Assembly (NCBI GenBank): GCA_002402295.1 | Contig: DHFO01000047.1 | Location: 420 to 64,419, forward strand | Direction: 5' to 3' | Length of the DNA: 64,000 nt | From: Caldiserica bacterium UBA4822 | Lineage (GTDB): Bacteria > Caldisericota > Caldisericia > Cryosericales > Cryosericaceae | Shown here: in pieces, positions 54,315 to 63,353 of the stretch | Layout of the letters: each line of letters starts with the position of its first letter | Numbering within the stretch: the stretch's first letter is position 1 | Notes under the pieces: generated by a model | Seen by the model: the letters and a program-made list of their open reading frames with translations, nothing else | Databases searched by the model: none | Told to the model about the DNA's origin: nothing | Translations under genes and position numbers: made by a program

Positions 54315-55210
54315 TGGCGTAGCTTTCTTGGATCTGTTTCCGTAGAGTGTTGCGCGCCAGTAGGGAGGAGCATGGTCTGAAGGTCTCGTGCATTCCTGAC
54401 CGCCTGGCCGCGATGGCAGTTGTTGGTCATGATGAACATGCGGGTGGCATGTGCGGCCATGGCCCTGATCGATGGCAGCAACTCAGCGAGTTCTTCATGG
54501 GTGTACAGATAGTCATAGCGCTCTTCGCGACTTGCTCCGAACCAGTTGGGGTTGCGCCCGTGCAGTCTAAGATACGCGGTATCGGTCGTCACCGCGGGCA
54601 CGAGTGGCGGCAGGTTGCGCACTTGGGGTTCGTCAACAGCTACATAGCCAAGATGTTCATGCTTCAGGAATGCGACTGCTTCAGGAACATGCCAGCTGCG
54701 GTCACGGAACTCAATCGATAAGGGGTACTGAGGCAACAACTGAGGAACTGCCGTCAGAAATGCTCGGTTTTCCGCTGTGTCTCGGAACCATGGTGGAAAC
54801 TGGAGGACGACCGAGCCCAGGCGTCCGGCGTCGGCAAGGGGCACCAGAGCTTCCCAGAAGGCCACAAAACTGGAGGAGATGGCCGGGATGCTCTTGAGGC
54901 CTGACGCAAGGTCAGGGAGTGGGGGCATTCCTGGTCGTGCTGGCCTGGTGTCGTTCCACAGGTCGTGAGTCATGCTTCGGTGGGCTTTGATGGTAAGAAG
55001 GAACTGCTGGGGTGTCTTCTGCAGGAGTACCTGCACAAGAGGCACAGTAGGCATGTGATAGAAGCTGCTGTCGAGCTCTACGGTGTTGAAACCGAGTGTA
55101 CGGGCGTAGTAGACGAGGTACATGGAGGGGCGCAGGTTGACTGGATACACCGCACCTTTCCAGTCCGGGAATGAATAACCGCATGTGCCGATGTAGAGTT
55201 CAGCGGTCAC
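54311..55210 (-). CDS. DUF72 family protein (YecE-like)
   Basis: 299-aa TIM-barrel-like protein of the DUF72 family: [18 protein letters not shown] at the N-terminus, [31 protein letters not shown], and YLRLHGRN towards the C-terminus. Function unproven. GTG 55210 overlaps the stop of the RecA-like gene (GTGA); AAGGAGG lies upstream. Being at the end of a LexA-headed operon hints at a DNA-damage link, by position only. Confidence 0.9.
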   Translation of the reverse strand: MTAELYIGTCGYSFPDWKGAVYPVNLRPSMYLVYYARTLGFNTVELDSSFYHMPTVPLVQVLLQKTPQQFLLTIKAHRSMTHDLWNDTRPARPGMPPLPDLASGLKSIPAISSSFVAFWEALVPLADAGRLGSVVLQFPPWFRDTAENRAFLTAVPQLLPQYPLSIEFRDRSWHVPEAVAFLKHEHLGYVAVDEPQVRNLPPLVPAVTTDTAYLRLHGRNPNWFGASREERYDYLYTHEELAELLPSIRAMAAHATRMFIMTNNCHRGQAVRNARDLQTMLLPTGAQHSTETDPRKLRQ

Positions 55211-55992
55211 AACCGCGCCTCCTTGTTGAGTTCCTGTCTCTCATGCGAGGGGACCTCTGTCAGGATTCCATCTGTCAGAGAGTAGTATAGGACTGTTTCA
55301 CGCTCAGGCGGTGCAAGTTTGTTCTTGACAACCCGCAGTTGAACGGCAAAGCCTGCAGCCTCTCCCTCCTCCGTGAGAACCTGCTGTTGCGTTGCTCGCA
55401 GACGCAAGGATGCAAAGCTGCGCAGAGCATGTCCACCAATAGATGCAACCGAATCAGGAACAGCCATGAGATAGCTCCGGCTGAGAAACAGCATGACACA
55501 GTTGCTATGTGCAACCAGCACAGTAAGCTTTCGCAGAGCTCGCCCGACCATTTCGGCGCGTGCCATGTTGGAAGGCAGGTTCTGTGACTGATGTGAGGGT
55601 TGCATTGCTAGTGCAGAGTCCATGACCAGAAGGTCAATGGGAACCCGCTCCAGAAGAATGGCGGCCATGTCAACAGCGTCTTCAGAGGTTTGTGGCTCAA
55701 GTAGCAGAATGTCATGTACGGATGGTCCGGGATTGAGCGGCAGTTTTGCCACGAGGGTGTGTTCGAGGTCTATCCAGACTGCCGTGAATCCCTGGGCTGC
55801 TGCAGTTAGACAACAGGTCAGTGCAAGAGCTGATTTTCCGGAGCTGGCTGTTCCGAACAATTCTGTAACTCGACCTCGTGGATAGCCGCCAATACCGGTC
55901 ATGCGGTCTACTGCCGGTATGCCGCTGCCAATGACGGCCACAGGCGTGGCAGGCCGTCGGCGGTATGTATCTTCAGGTATATTCCTGATCAT
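55207..55992 (-). CDS. RecA-like ATPase (ImuA-type position) in LexA cassette
   Basis: 261-aa RecA-superfamily protein, shorter than RecA (about 340). It has GIPAVDRMTGIGGYPRGRVTE, Walker A FGTASSGKSALAL, the Glu-bearing VWIDLEHTL strand and Walker B LLVMDSALAM. The L2-type region is retained in diverged form; the C-terminal domain of RecA is absent. It follows the DnaE2-like polymerase gene with overlap, the place held by ImuA in mutagenesis operons. ATG 55992 is preceded by AGAAGACC; ATG 56031 is an alternative start. Confidence 0.8.
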   Translation of the reverse strand: MIRNIPEDTYRRRPATPVAVIGSGIPAVDRMTGIGGYPRGRVTELFGTASSGKSALALTCCLTAAAQGFTAVWIDLEHTLVAKLPLNPGPSVHDILLLEPQTSEDAVDMAAILLERVPIDLLVMDSALAMQPSHQSQNLPSNMARAEMVGRALRKLTVLVAHSNCVMLFLSRSYLMAVPDSVASIGGHALRSFASLRLRATQQQVLTEEGEAAGFAVQLRVVKNKLAPPERETVLYYSLTDGILTEVPSHERQELNKEARL

Positions 55993-58900
55993 GGCAGGTC
56001 TTCTGACTGCCGGGAACAAAGCGGAGACCATCCAGACGCTTTACGATAATACTTGGACTGCCTTCTTCATTCTGGAGTTCGCCATACAGTCGCATCATGC
56101 GATTCTGCTTGAGTGCTGCAGCATACTTGCGCTGTGCATCCTCGAACATGACTGCTTCCACCATCCCTTCCTCGTCTTCGAGGGTGAAGAAAAAGACCCG
56201 TTTGCCGGATTTGGTAGGTGGCGTCTGAACGCGGACCATGACGCCCTGTACCCATACGTTGGAACCGTGTGGCCACGTGTGCAGCTGTGTACTGCGCAGG
56301 ACGGGTGCGTGCACCTGAGCTGGTGTCGGTGTGTCCGCCGTGCTTGTTGTGGCCAGGTCAAGCAAAATGGCCAGGCTGGCTGACACGGGATAGCCGATGC
56401 CTGCTATCTCACCAAGAACGGCATGCAGTCGTGGATCCTGATCGTCTCCTGCAATGTTCCTGATTTCGCCCGGGTTCAACCCGAGGTCTGCAGCAACCGT
56501 CTCTGGTGTGCCAAGGTCATCGAATGCTCCAGCCAGAACAAGGTGCCATAGTACCCGACGGTTGACGTGTGTCCGGTTCCTGAAGTCGAGTGCTGATTCA
56601 AAGGGCCGTAACTCCCGGGCGGCTATGATGGAGTCGCCGTCTTTCGAGGACAACATACTGAACAGATTCAACCCAAGCTGAAGGTTCATTCCATGTGCAA
56701 CAGTCTGGACCATGCTGCGTGTTATCAGTGGCTTTTCAATGGTGACATGGCAGCGGCGCGCTTCGTCCAGCAAGACAAACGGAGGATAGAAACCGACCGG
56801 CATAGCATTAAGGAGCCCTGCGATATACTGAGCGGGCCAATGTGCTTTGAGGTACGCGGTACGGTAAGCAAGCAGACTGAATGAAGCAGCATGCCCCTTG
56901 TTGAACCCATAGCTGGCAAATCCTTTGAGTTGGTCGTAGACATGGTGGGCCGTTTCAGGATCTGTTCCCTTGGCGGCGGCGCGCTCCAGAAACAGCTTCT
57001 CAAATCGAGCCAGTTCGGCTTTGGGTGTGTGCTCTGTCATGGTGCGCCGAAGAATATCCGCTTCTGCAAGAGAGAGGTCCGCAACAGCATTGGCGACCTC
57101 AAGCACCTGTTCCTGAAAGATAATTACACCATAGGTTTCCTTGAGAATAGGTTCCAGGCGCGAGTCCTCGAATGTCACTGGCACCTTGCCGTTTCTTCTG
57201 GCCAGATATAACTTGTCCATGTTCATTGCCATGGGGCCCGGGCGGAACAGAGAAACATTGGCCATGATGTCGGCGTAACATGCAGGTTGAAGCTTGAGGA
57301 GCAAATTGCGCATGCCCGGCGACTCGAGTTGAAAGACACCCAGCGTTCGTGCTTCACGTAACAGCTGATACGTTGGATGGTCATCCATGGGAATCATTGA
57401 AAGACTGAGTTGCGAGCCCGTTTCTGCCCGGACCATCGTCGTTGCATCTACCACAGCGGACAATGTGCGCAAACCCAAAAGGTCCATTTTGACCAGGCCA
57501 AGGCGCTCAATATCATCCTTGTCATACTGCGTAATGAGAAATCCGGTTCCAGACGGCTCCAGAGGAACCAGAGTGGTAAGAGGAAAGGGGGCAATGACCA
57601 ACCCTGCCAGGTGCGTAGACAACGTGCGGGGCAGTCCCATGATGCGTTCTGCGAGAGAGACCCAGCGCTTGATGCTTTTGTATGGAAAGCTGGCAAGCTC
57701 AGGCAGGCTGGCGATGACCTCAGAGATGCGGCGATGGCTGTACCATGGCAGAAGCCGGGTGGCATCATCAACCTCTTCTTTGCTGTATCCCAGCGCTTTG
57801 CCTACGTCGCGGAAAGCTCCTCGTATGTTGTACGTGTTGACATTTGCTACCCGGCAAACCCTGTCTTCCCCGTAAAGAGCAAACAGCTCGGATACGACCT
57901 CATTACGGCGCAGTGCGTCAAAATCGATATCAACGTCTGGCAGGCTCCTGCGCCCTTCATTCAGAAAACGCTCGAAGAGAAGATGCTCCCGGATAGGGTC
58001 GACCTGGGTTGCGTCAATGCAGTAGCAGACAACGGAATTAGTTCCTGAGCCACGCCCCGAGTATGCAACTCCCCTGCGGCGGGCTATCTCGACAATGTCG
58101 CGTATGATGAGAAAGTACTCCTCCATGTGCATGCGCTGGATAGTGTCGAGTTCGTGCTCGATACGTTGCTGTACTGTCGGGGCAATGCTGCCATATTTCT
58201 CGTGTGCACCTGCATAAACAATGTCGCTGAGGCTGCGCGTTGCTGTCAGGACAGAACTGGGCGTCTTGAATCCATCCAATGGCAACGTGACCTGGCATTC
58301 CTCGGCGATGGCGCCACTGGCGGCAAGTGCTTCAGGCCAATCGCTGAACAATTCCTGCATATCGTCAGGACCCTTGAACCAGCTTTCCGCGTTAACATGC
58401 GGGTGCATCCTGCTGCGGTCGTCCACCTGTTCCAGCAAGCCGATAGCAAGGAGCATCTCGCGTACTTCCGCATCAGCACGACGCAGATGAGTAACCCCGC
58501 CAGTGGCACACGCAGGAACGTGGGTTTCATCAGAGAGTTGATGCAGGCGGTAGAGTAAGCGGAGCGAGTCGGGGAACATGGGATTCTGAACATCGAGGTA
58601 CAGATTACTTCCAAACAGTGTTTGCATGCGTTCCAGCAGGCAACGTGCCCTTTCCGGACGACGCGCTGACAACGATTGATACAGCGAGCTCTCGGGACTT
58701 CCATACAAAGCGGTCAGATGACCTGCAAGCGGGATCAACTGGTCAAACATCAATCCAGGGTGCGTACGACCATGTGCCTGCGCCTGTGTTACCAGGCGGC
58801 ACAGATTGCTGTAACCCTCCAGATCGCGTGCCAGAACAACGATATGGTCATCCCCGCCGTCCTTGAGCAGGGTCAGCTCACAGCCAAAGACAGGGGTAAT

Positions 58901-59074
58901 GCCAGCAGAACGCGCTGCGTGGTCAAAGCGGATGACACCCGCCAGTGTATTGCTGTCAGTGATAGCACAGGAGGTATACCCAAATTCAAGGTTGCGCTGG
59001 ACAAGGTCCTCGATGTGGATGGGACTCTCGTGAAAACTGAAGCTGGTGTGGACGTGCAGATGAGCAAAGGGCAT
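55973..59074 (-). CDS. DNA polymerase III alpha subunit, DnaE2/ImuC-like
   Basis: 1033-aa C-family polymerase. The PHP domain (residues 1-70 and beyond) starts HLHVHTSFSF, but the usual TDHGN reads TDSNT, so PHP metal binding is altered. The polymerase core has GRGSGTNSVVCYC and the catalytic PDVDIDFDALRRNEV (Asp about 380-384), then KMDLLGLRTL and MEDHTPKA-like TMTEHTPKAEL. An OB-fold follows near residue 920 (VWVQGVMVRVQTPPTKSGKR). The length and altered PHP resemble the error-prone DnaE2 type; a replicative DnaE1 would be about 1150 residues. Second gene after lexA, so probably damage-inducible. Confidence 0.88.
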   Translation of the reverse strand: MPFAHLHVHTSFSFHESPIHIEDLVQRNLEFGYTSCAITDSNTLAGVIRFDHAARSAGITPVFGCELTLLKDGGDDHIVVLARDLEGYSNLCRLVTQAQAHGRTHPGLMFDQLIPLAGHLTALYGSPESSLYQSLSARRPERARCLLERMQTLFGSNLYLDVQNPMFPDSLRLLYRLHQLSDETHVPACATGGVTHLRRADAEVREMLLAIGLLEQVDDRSRMHPHVNAESWFKGPDDMQELFSDWPEALAASGAIAEECQVTLPLDGFKTPSSVLTATRSLSDIVYAGAHEKYGSIAPTVQQRIEHELDTIQRMHMEEYFLIIRDIVEIARRRGVAYSGRGSGTNSVVCYCIDATQVDPIREHLLFERFLNEGRRSLPDVDIDFDALRRNEVVSELFALYGEDRVCRVANVNTYNIRGAFRDVGKALGYSKEEVDDATRLLPWYSHRRISEVIASLPELASFPYKSIKRWVSLAERIMGLPRTLSTHLAGLVIAPFPLTTLVPLEPSGTGFLITQYDKDDIERLGLVKMDLLGLRTLSAVVDATTMVRAETGSQLSLSMIPMDDHPTYQLLREARTLGVFQLESPGMRNLLLKLQPACYADIMANVSLFRPGPMAMNMDKLYLARRNGKVPVTFEDSRLEPILKETYGVIIFQEQVLEVANAVADLSLAEADILRRTMTEHTPKAELARFEKLFLERAAAKGTDPETAHHVYDQLKGFASYGFNKGHAASFSLLAYRTAYLKAHWPAQYIAGLLNAMPVGFYPPFVLLDEARRCHVTIEKPLITRSMVQTVAHGMNLQLGLNLFSMLSSKDGDSIIAARELRPFESALDFRNRTHVNRRVLWHLVLAGAFDDLGTPETVAADLGLNPGEIRNIAGDDQDPRLHAVLGEIAGIGYPVSASLAILLDLATTSTADTPTPAQVHAPVLRSTQLHTWPHGSNVWVQGVMVRVQTPPTKSGKRVFFFTLEDEEGMVEAVMFEDAQRKYAAALKQNRMMRLYGELQNEEGSPSIIVKRLDGLRFVPGSQKTCHDQEYT

Positions 59075-59098
59075 ACCAATCCACTCATGCCAGCCGTG

Positions 59099-59377
59099 TC
59101 AATCCATGAGGCGGATCATGTACCAGTGACGGTGAACATTGTCTCTCGCAATTGTCGCTATCATCCGGTCCTCGCTGATAACGGTGTAGTAGGTGGTATC
59201 TTCTGTTTGCTCTGAGGTAAAACGGCCGCTGGCCCACATCTTGAGAACGCGGCTTACGTATTTGACTTCACCACGAAAAACGAATGCAGTGAGATGGCCA
59301 TTCCGTTCTTCAACGTAGAGAAGTGACTGCTTGTCAGAAAGTGCTGGTACAGGAGGAAGCTCATGTGTGGAGTTCAT
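59099..59377 (-). CDS. Small protein between lexA and dnaE2 (DUF6504-like pattern)
   Basis: 92-aa protein with a beta-rich core: LLYVEERNGHLTAFVFRGEV, then VSRVLKMWASGRF, YYTVISEDRMIATIA and HWYMIRLMD. The layout (a short basic strand, a W-containing segment, an aromatic C-terminus) recalls DUF6504, a small domain found near ImuB/DinB polymerases, but this is from memory. GAGGA eight bases upstream selects ATG 59377 over GTG 59383; the lexA stop overlaps that site. Confidence in being a real gene is high, in family low. Confidence 0.65.
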   Translation of the reverse strand: MNSTHELPPVPALSDKQSLLYVEERNGHLTAFVFRGEVKYVSRVLKMWASGRFTSEQTEDTTYYTVISEDRMIATIARDNVHRHWYMIRLMD

Positions 59378-59388
59378 GGACACTATCC

Positions 59389-59976
59389 TCAGGACAGGTG
59401 TTCGCGAATGAGACCAACTACCTTGCCAATAATGCTGACCTCGTTGGTAACCGGGATCGGATGATATGCTGGATTTGCGGGCATGAGGAAAATGCCGTTC
59501 TTTGCCTGGTGCAGTTTTTTGACCGTTGCCTCATCCCCAAGCAATGCAACAACGATATCACCATTATCGGCGGTCTGCTGTTTATGAACGATGACAATAT
59601 CCCCGGGTATGATGTGCTCATCAATCATGGAATCTCCCTTGACCTTGAGCCCGAAATAATCTGTAGTCGCTGGTGTTGGTGGAGTCACAAACATCCACTT
59701 CTCGATGTTCTCCTCGGCGAGAATGGGAGTTCCTGCCGCGACTGTGCCCAGCACCGGAATCATGAGTGAGGGCGTAGCCGGGGTACCCTTGATGAGGTCC
59801 GGCTGGGGGAGATACCCTTTTCGCTCAAGTGTTTTGACGTACGTGACAACCGAGTTAAGGGAATTGAAACCAAAATGCCGGCGTATATCTTCCAGGCTTG
59901 GACGGAATCCCGTCTGGCGCGCACGCGCCTCGATGAAATCCAGTACTGCCCGTTGCTTACTGGTCAGTTCTTCCAC
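59389..59976 (-). CDS. lexA: LexA repressor
   Basis: 195-aa SOS repressor. The N-terminal winged helix (residues 1-65) contains PSLEDIRRHFGFNSLNSVVTY. The self-cleavage site is Ala-Gly in GTVAAGTPILAEE (near residue 83); catalytic Ser in GDSMIDEHIIPGD and Lys in DEATVKKLH. Start GTG 59976 with GGGAG upstream. It heads the polymerase cassette and most likely represses it and itself through the palindrome at 59991-60028. Confidence 0.96.
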   Translation of the reverse strand: MEELTSKQRAVLDFIEARARQTGFRPSLEDIRRHFGFNSLNSVVTYVKTLERKGYLPQPDLIKGTPATPSLMIPVLGTVAAGTPILAEENIEKWMFVTPPTPATTDYFGLKVKGDSMIDEHIIPGDIVIVHKQQTADNGDIVVALLGDEATVKKLHQAKNGIFLMPANPAYHPIPVTNEVSIIGKVVGLIREHLS

Positions 59977-59990
59977 CGCTCATCTCCCAC

Positions 59991-60028
59991 AATAGTGTAG
60001 GTACTACAGTTGTAGTGTATACACTATT
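59991..60028 (-). promoter_or_regulatory. 38-bp near-palindrome upstream of lexA, probable LexA operator
   Basis: The arms are AATAGTGTA (59991-59999) and TACACTATT (60020-60028); inside them ACTACA (60003-60008) and TGTAGT (60011-60016). Fifteen of eighteen base pairs of symmetry are kept around a two-base centre. It also contains the perfect 14-bp palindrome TAGTGTATACACTA (60013-60026). It begins 15 bases before the lexA start. It matches neither the E. coli nor the Bacillus SOS box exactly. A -35-like TTGCAT lies upstream at 60040-60035. Confidence 0.65.
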
Positions 60029-61020
60029 GAGAAAATGCAAGAGGGTAGAACGGATGACCGACAGGTTTCGAGAAGTAGTCTGCTTGATCAGGAAATAATA
60101 ACCTCGTCTTTGATACAAAGCCAAGCCTCTCTTCGCACGCTGCAAGCAATTCAGCGAACACTGCCTCTGCCTGCTCTGGGTCAACTGGCAGAATCTGAAG
60201 AAGCCTGTCAATTTCCCTGGCACGTGCCTCAAGTAGCTGGATGAAGGCTTGGACTTCTGGCATGTGTCGAGCATGATCGCTGTCCACTGCAGTCGCCAAC
60301 AGCCGGAAGGTCCAGAATGCGGAACCTGTATCGAGGCGGTTCGAGTCTGCAGTAGTATAAGGGCGCCATCTCTCAATTCAGTGACAGAAGATTCCTGTGT
60401 CGTTCAGACCGAAATCGGCCGCATGGTCGTCTGGGCCACGTTTCTGTGAAAACTCCCTGGCAGTGCTGCCGCGTGCCGGGTATTGTGACCGTAGGGAGTG
60501 ACGCAGCGGCAGACAGGTCATGATATCGCTGATGCTGGCACGATGCTGTGCAACACAGGAGAACGGCAGGTCATTGAGCGGAAATTCCTGGCCCGTGAGC
60601 AGGAAGAGACCGGTCTGCAATCAGGACGCCGTCATGTGCAGAGTGGGCCTGTTCGGCGATGAGCAGTGGAGGGAGGTGACCGATACCCTCTTGAATGAGC
60701 TCCGGCTGAAGTGCGCGTGTTCCTGAAGCGCTATCGCAGCAGATACTGACGCCTTCGCTGTTCAGAAAACTGTCGCCAAAGTCCTCTCCGGCCAACTCTG
60801 TCCAGTCATATGTCGGATTTTCAACGGGGATAGGCACTACCAGCGGAGTGTGCGGTTCACGGTGCACGCAGGTCCCGTCTCTCAGCAATGTGGCAAACGG
60901 ATGCTCGCCGGCGTTGACGATATGATGCGGGACCGCCAACCGGTGTGCGTCATCTTCGTTGTGACCTACAATAATGTGTTCAGATTCAGATGCACGCCTG
61001 CCGGCAACAACAGTAGTACA
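60024..61020 (-). pseudogene. Broken C69-family dipeptidase (PepD type)
   Basis: Minus-strand frame from 61020 begins CTTVVAGRRAS and IIVGHNEDD, the N-terminal nucleophile region of C69 dipeptidases. It goes on with YDWTELAGEDFGDSFLNSEG, then shifts frame and stops at 60571. A second frame (ends TGA 60380-60378) is poorly conserved. After that stop the same frame carries RLDTGSAFWTFRLLATAV and a helical C-terminus (to 60024), matching the SAFWVFN helix of the family. No start codon precedes the Cys, and about 150 central residues are missing. It lies 36 bases behind the PatB-like gene. Confidence 0.65.
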
Positions 61021-61056
61021 GTCAAGTTCCTCGGGGAACCTGTCCTGCCGTGCCCA

Positions 61057-62262
61057 TCAGTTTGTGTCCAGTCTGGCTAGTGCACCGGCGATGCGATTGA
61101 GCCCTTCCTGCAGAGTTGTGCGTGGGCACGCGATGTTCATGCGTGCGAAACCTTCCCCACCGGGCCCGAACACGTAGCCTTCATCCAGGCCTACTTTGGC
61201 TTGTGCCCGAAGGAAATCCGAGAGCTGCGGTGTGCTCATGCCCAGTGCGCGGAAGTCCAGCCACACGAGATATGTCCCCTCAATAGGAGTGACCTTGACC
61301 TGGGGCATGTGATCCCGAACGAATAACTGCACATAGGTGACGTTGCCTTCAATGTAGTGCAGCACCTGGGTGAGCCAATCATCGCCGTCCCGGAATGCCG
61401 CCTCGAGAGCGACGTAGCCAAAGGGCGAAATGTTTCCGGCGGATCCGCTGATGCGTCGTTGCATTGCTGCCCGAAGTCTGGGGTTGGGGACAATGATGAA
61501 ACTTGTCGCCAGGCCTGCGAGGTTGAATGTTTTCGAGGGCGCCATGCAGGTAATACTGCCTTGTTCGAATTCGGGGCTCAAGGTAGCCAGAGGAACATGA
61601 CGTGCTCCGTTCAACATGAGTTCGCAGTGGATCTCGTCAGAAACCACAATAGCGTCATGAGCCAGCGCAGTCTCGCCGACGGCACGCAGCTCGTCACGCG
61701 TCCACACCCGTCCTACAGGGTTGTGCGGGTTGCTTAGGATGATCATCCTGATGCGCGACGGACCGTGGGACATGCCGGACACTGCAGGTTGGAAAAGGTT
61801 GTCCAGCCCTTGAATGTCCATCTCGTACTTTGCCCCATTCCACTGGAGCTGGTTGATTGCTACGTGGCATCCGTTTTCTCGTACGGCCGACCAGAATGGA
61901 TAGTAGACAGGACTCTGCAGAACAACTTCGTCCCCGGGGGATGTGAAGGAGCGTACCGCTGCATGAAGGGCAGGAACGACGCCAGGAGTAAACAGGAGCC
62001 AGTCGGGGTCCACCTTCCAATGGTAGTTTTTCCAGAGCCGCTCGGTAATGGCCTCGATTGTCGATAGTTGTGGACAGGAGTAGCCATAGCACTCATGCTG
62101 TGCGCGCCGGACCAGCGCCTCAGTAATGGGCCTCGCAATTGGAAAATCCATGTCGGCAATCCACATCGGGAGGACGCCCTCGCCGAACGTCTCGGTTGCC
62201 TGGTCCCACTTGACGCTGCCTGTGTTGTGTCGTTCAATGCCTCGATCGAAGTCGTAATTCAT
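61057..62262 (-). CDS. PatB/MalY-type PLP C-S lyase or aminotransferase
   Basis: 401-aa class I/II aminotransferase of the MalY/PatB group. It starts MNYDFDRGIERHNTGSVKW; further motifs are LPMWIADMDF, the NPHNPVGRVW turn, DEIHCELM (Asp/Tyr-side PLP contact) and the PLP-lysine in APSKTFNLAGLATSF. The C-terminal Arg is in FARMNIACPR. Likely cleaves cystathionine or related C-S bonds. ATG 62262 is chosen; the frame opens 76 codons earlier without family similarity. Confidence 0.93.
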   Translation of the reverse strand: MNYDFDRGIERHNTGSVKWDQATETFGEGVLPMWIADMDFPIARPITEALVRRAQHECYGYSCPQLSTIEAITERLWKNYHWKVDPDWLLFTPGVVPALHAAVRSFTSPGDEVVLQSPVYYPFWSAVRENGCHVAINQLQWNGAKYEMDIQGLDNLFQPAVSGMSHGPSRIRMIILSNPHNPVGRVWTRDELRAVGETALAHDAIVVSDEIHCELMLNGARHVPLATLSPEFEQGSITCMAPSKTFNLAGLATSFIIVPNPRLRAAMQRRISGSAGNISPFGYVALEAAFRDGDDWLTQVLHYIEGNVTYVQLFVRDHMPQVKVTPIEGTYLVWLDFRALGMSTPQLSDFLRAQAKVGLDEGYVFGPGGEGFARMNIACPRTTLQEGLNRIAGALARLDTN

Positions 62263-62333
62263 CTTCTCTCCTCGTCTTCTGCCATGTGGCGTGTGTCTTC
62301 TGTCAACCGATCGACAGTATACCTGCCTTTCAG

Positions 62334-62912
62334 TTAACATGGCAGCACTCCTGCAATCCTGAACGCCACGAGGGTTGCCATGACCGCTATGCCTGCACCC
62401 ACGCACATTTGCGCTGGCGAGTGCTCCTTGATGCTGACCTTTGCCTTGCCAACCACCAGAAGAAGCAGAAACGTGAGTGCGCCCGGCCACCCGTAGAGGA
62501 TGGTCAGTGCAGTTGCAGGCCCGGCAATACCTGCTCCGTGTCCTGAAGCCTTGTAATGCAGGAGGTTAACCAGACTCAGTCCAATGACGGTGAACAGGTA
62601 AGACAACATGAGCGCGAGATTCTGACGGGATGATCGAAAGAAGATGAGCATGACGACAGTGCCAATGACGTATCCTGCGATGCTCATGATAAAGCCAAGC
62701 TTCCGTTCTCCCGCATAGTCGCCGGGGTGACGGACCATGTAGAACCAGGCGCTCAAGGGAATGAAACCCAAGCAGAAGACTCCCGTGAGGCATGCACCAA
62801 GGTTCCTGTAGGCCGGACTGGCGGCATATACCAGGATAAACATCAGAATAGCGACAACCGGAGGGTCAAGCACAAATGTGACGAGACGCATGCAGCTCTT
62901 TTTGGTAAGCAT
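62334..62912 (-). CDS. PAP2-like integral membrane protein
   Basis: 192-aa protein with five to six hydrophobic helices. The second half has a diverged PAP2 phosphatase pattern: KASGHGAGIAGPATAL (SGH motif) and KVSIKEHSPAQMCVGAGIA (His motif); the first KxxxxxxRP motif is not obvious. It could be a lipid phosphatase or an inactive relative. ATG 62912 with GGAG upstream is preferred; GTG 62957 is possible. Confidence 0.7.
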   Translation of the reverse strand: MLTKKSCMRLVTFVLDPPVVAILMFILVYAASPAYRNLGACLTGVFCLGFIPLSAWFYMVRHPGDYAGERKLGFIMSIAGYVIGTVVMLIFFRSSRQNLALMLSYLFTVIGLSLVNLLHYKASGHGAGIAGPATALTILYGWPGALTFLLLLVVGKAKVSIKEHSPAQMCVGAGIAVMATLVAFRIAGVLPC

Positions 62913-63017
62913 CAGACGCTCCCATTGTTGTTGAGATGATGACTCAATTATAGACACGAACCGATGATGTGCCTCGGGGTGTCCGTTTCGCTGCCATGAA
63001 GGGTGAGCTGTCGCTCT

Positions 63018-63263
63018 TCAGTCCACGGTCGCAGGCCAAGTCAGCGCCACCGTTGCTGCATACCCAATGTCTGTCCTTATGACCGACGAGACCAGAAACG
63101 TATGGAATGTAGCTGGTGCCATGGCTTGGAGCACAAGAAGGACCATGCCTGTTGCTGTCGAGATACCTGTCACGACAACACCCAGGTCGTAGAGGATGGC
63201 ATCAGCTACGTTATGGTGCCCATGGTGGAACGCTCTCAACAGCCCAGGCAAGCTGGTGAACAT
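63018..63263 (-). CDS. Small membrane protein of unknown function, uncertain
   Basis: 81-aa frame with two hydrophobic stretches (about residues 24-48 and 56-74) and a His-rich start (FHHGHHN). GGAGG lies 12 bases upstream of ATG 63263. I do not recognise it. It lies in a 440-base stretch (62913-63353) that otherwise shows nothing, next to a broken gene, so it could be a fragment. Confidence 0.3.
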   Translation of the reverse strand: MFTSLPGLLRAFHHGHHNVADAILYDLGVVVTGISTATGMVLLVLQAMAPATFHTFLVSSVIRTDIGYAATVALTWPATVD

Positions 63264-63353
63264 GGTCTGAAAACCTCCAACCGACCATCGGTAGTGCTGA
63301 CGGCAGCGACTGCCAAGCCGTTACTGGCTGTTCGTCGCAAAAGATAGCATCGG

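Noticed and set aside
55973..59074. The polymerase as the main replicative DnaE
   Set aside because: Size, altered PHP motif and position behind lexA favour the inducible DnaE2 type, though the rest of the genome is needed to be certain.
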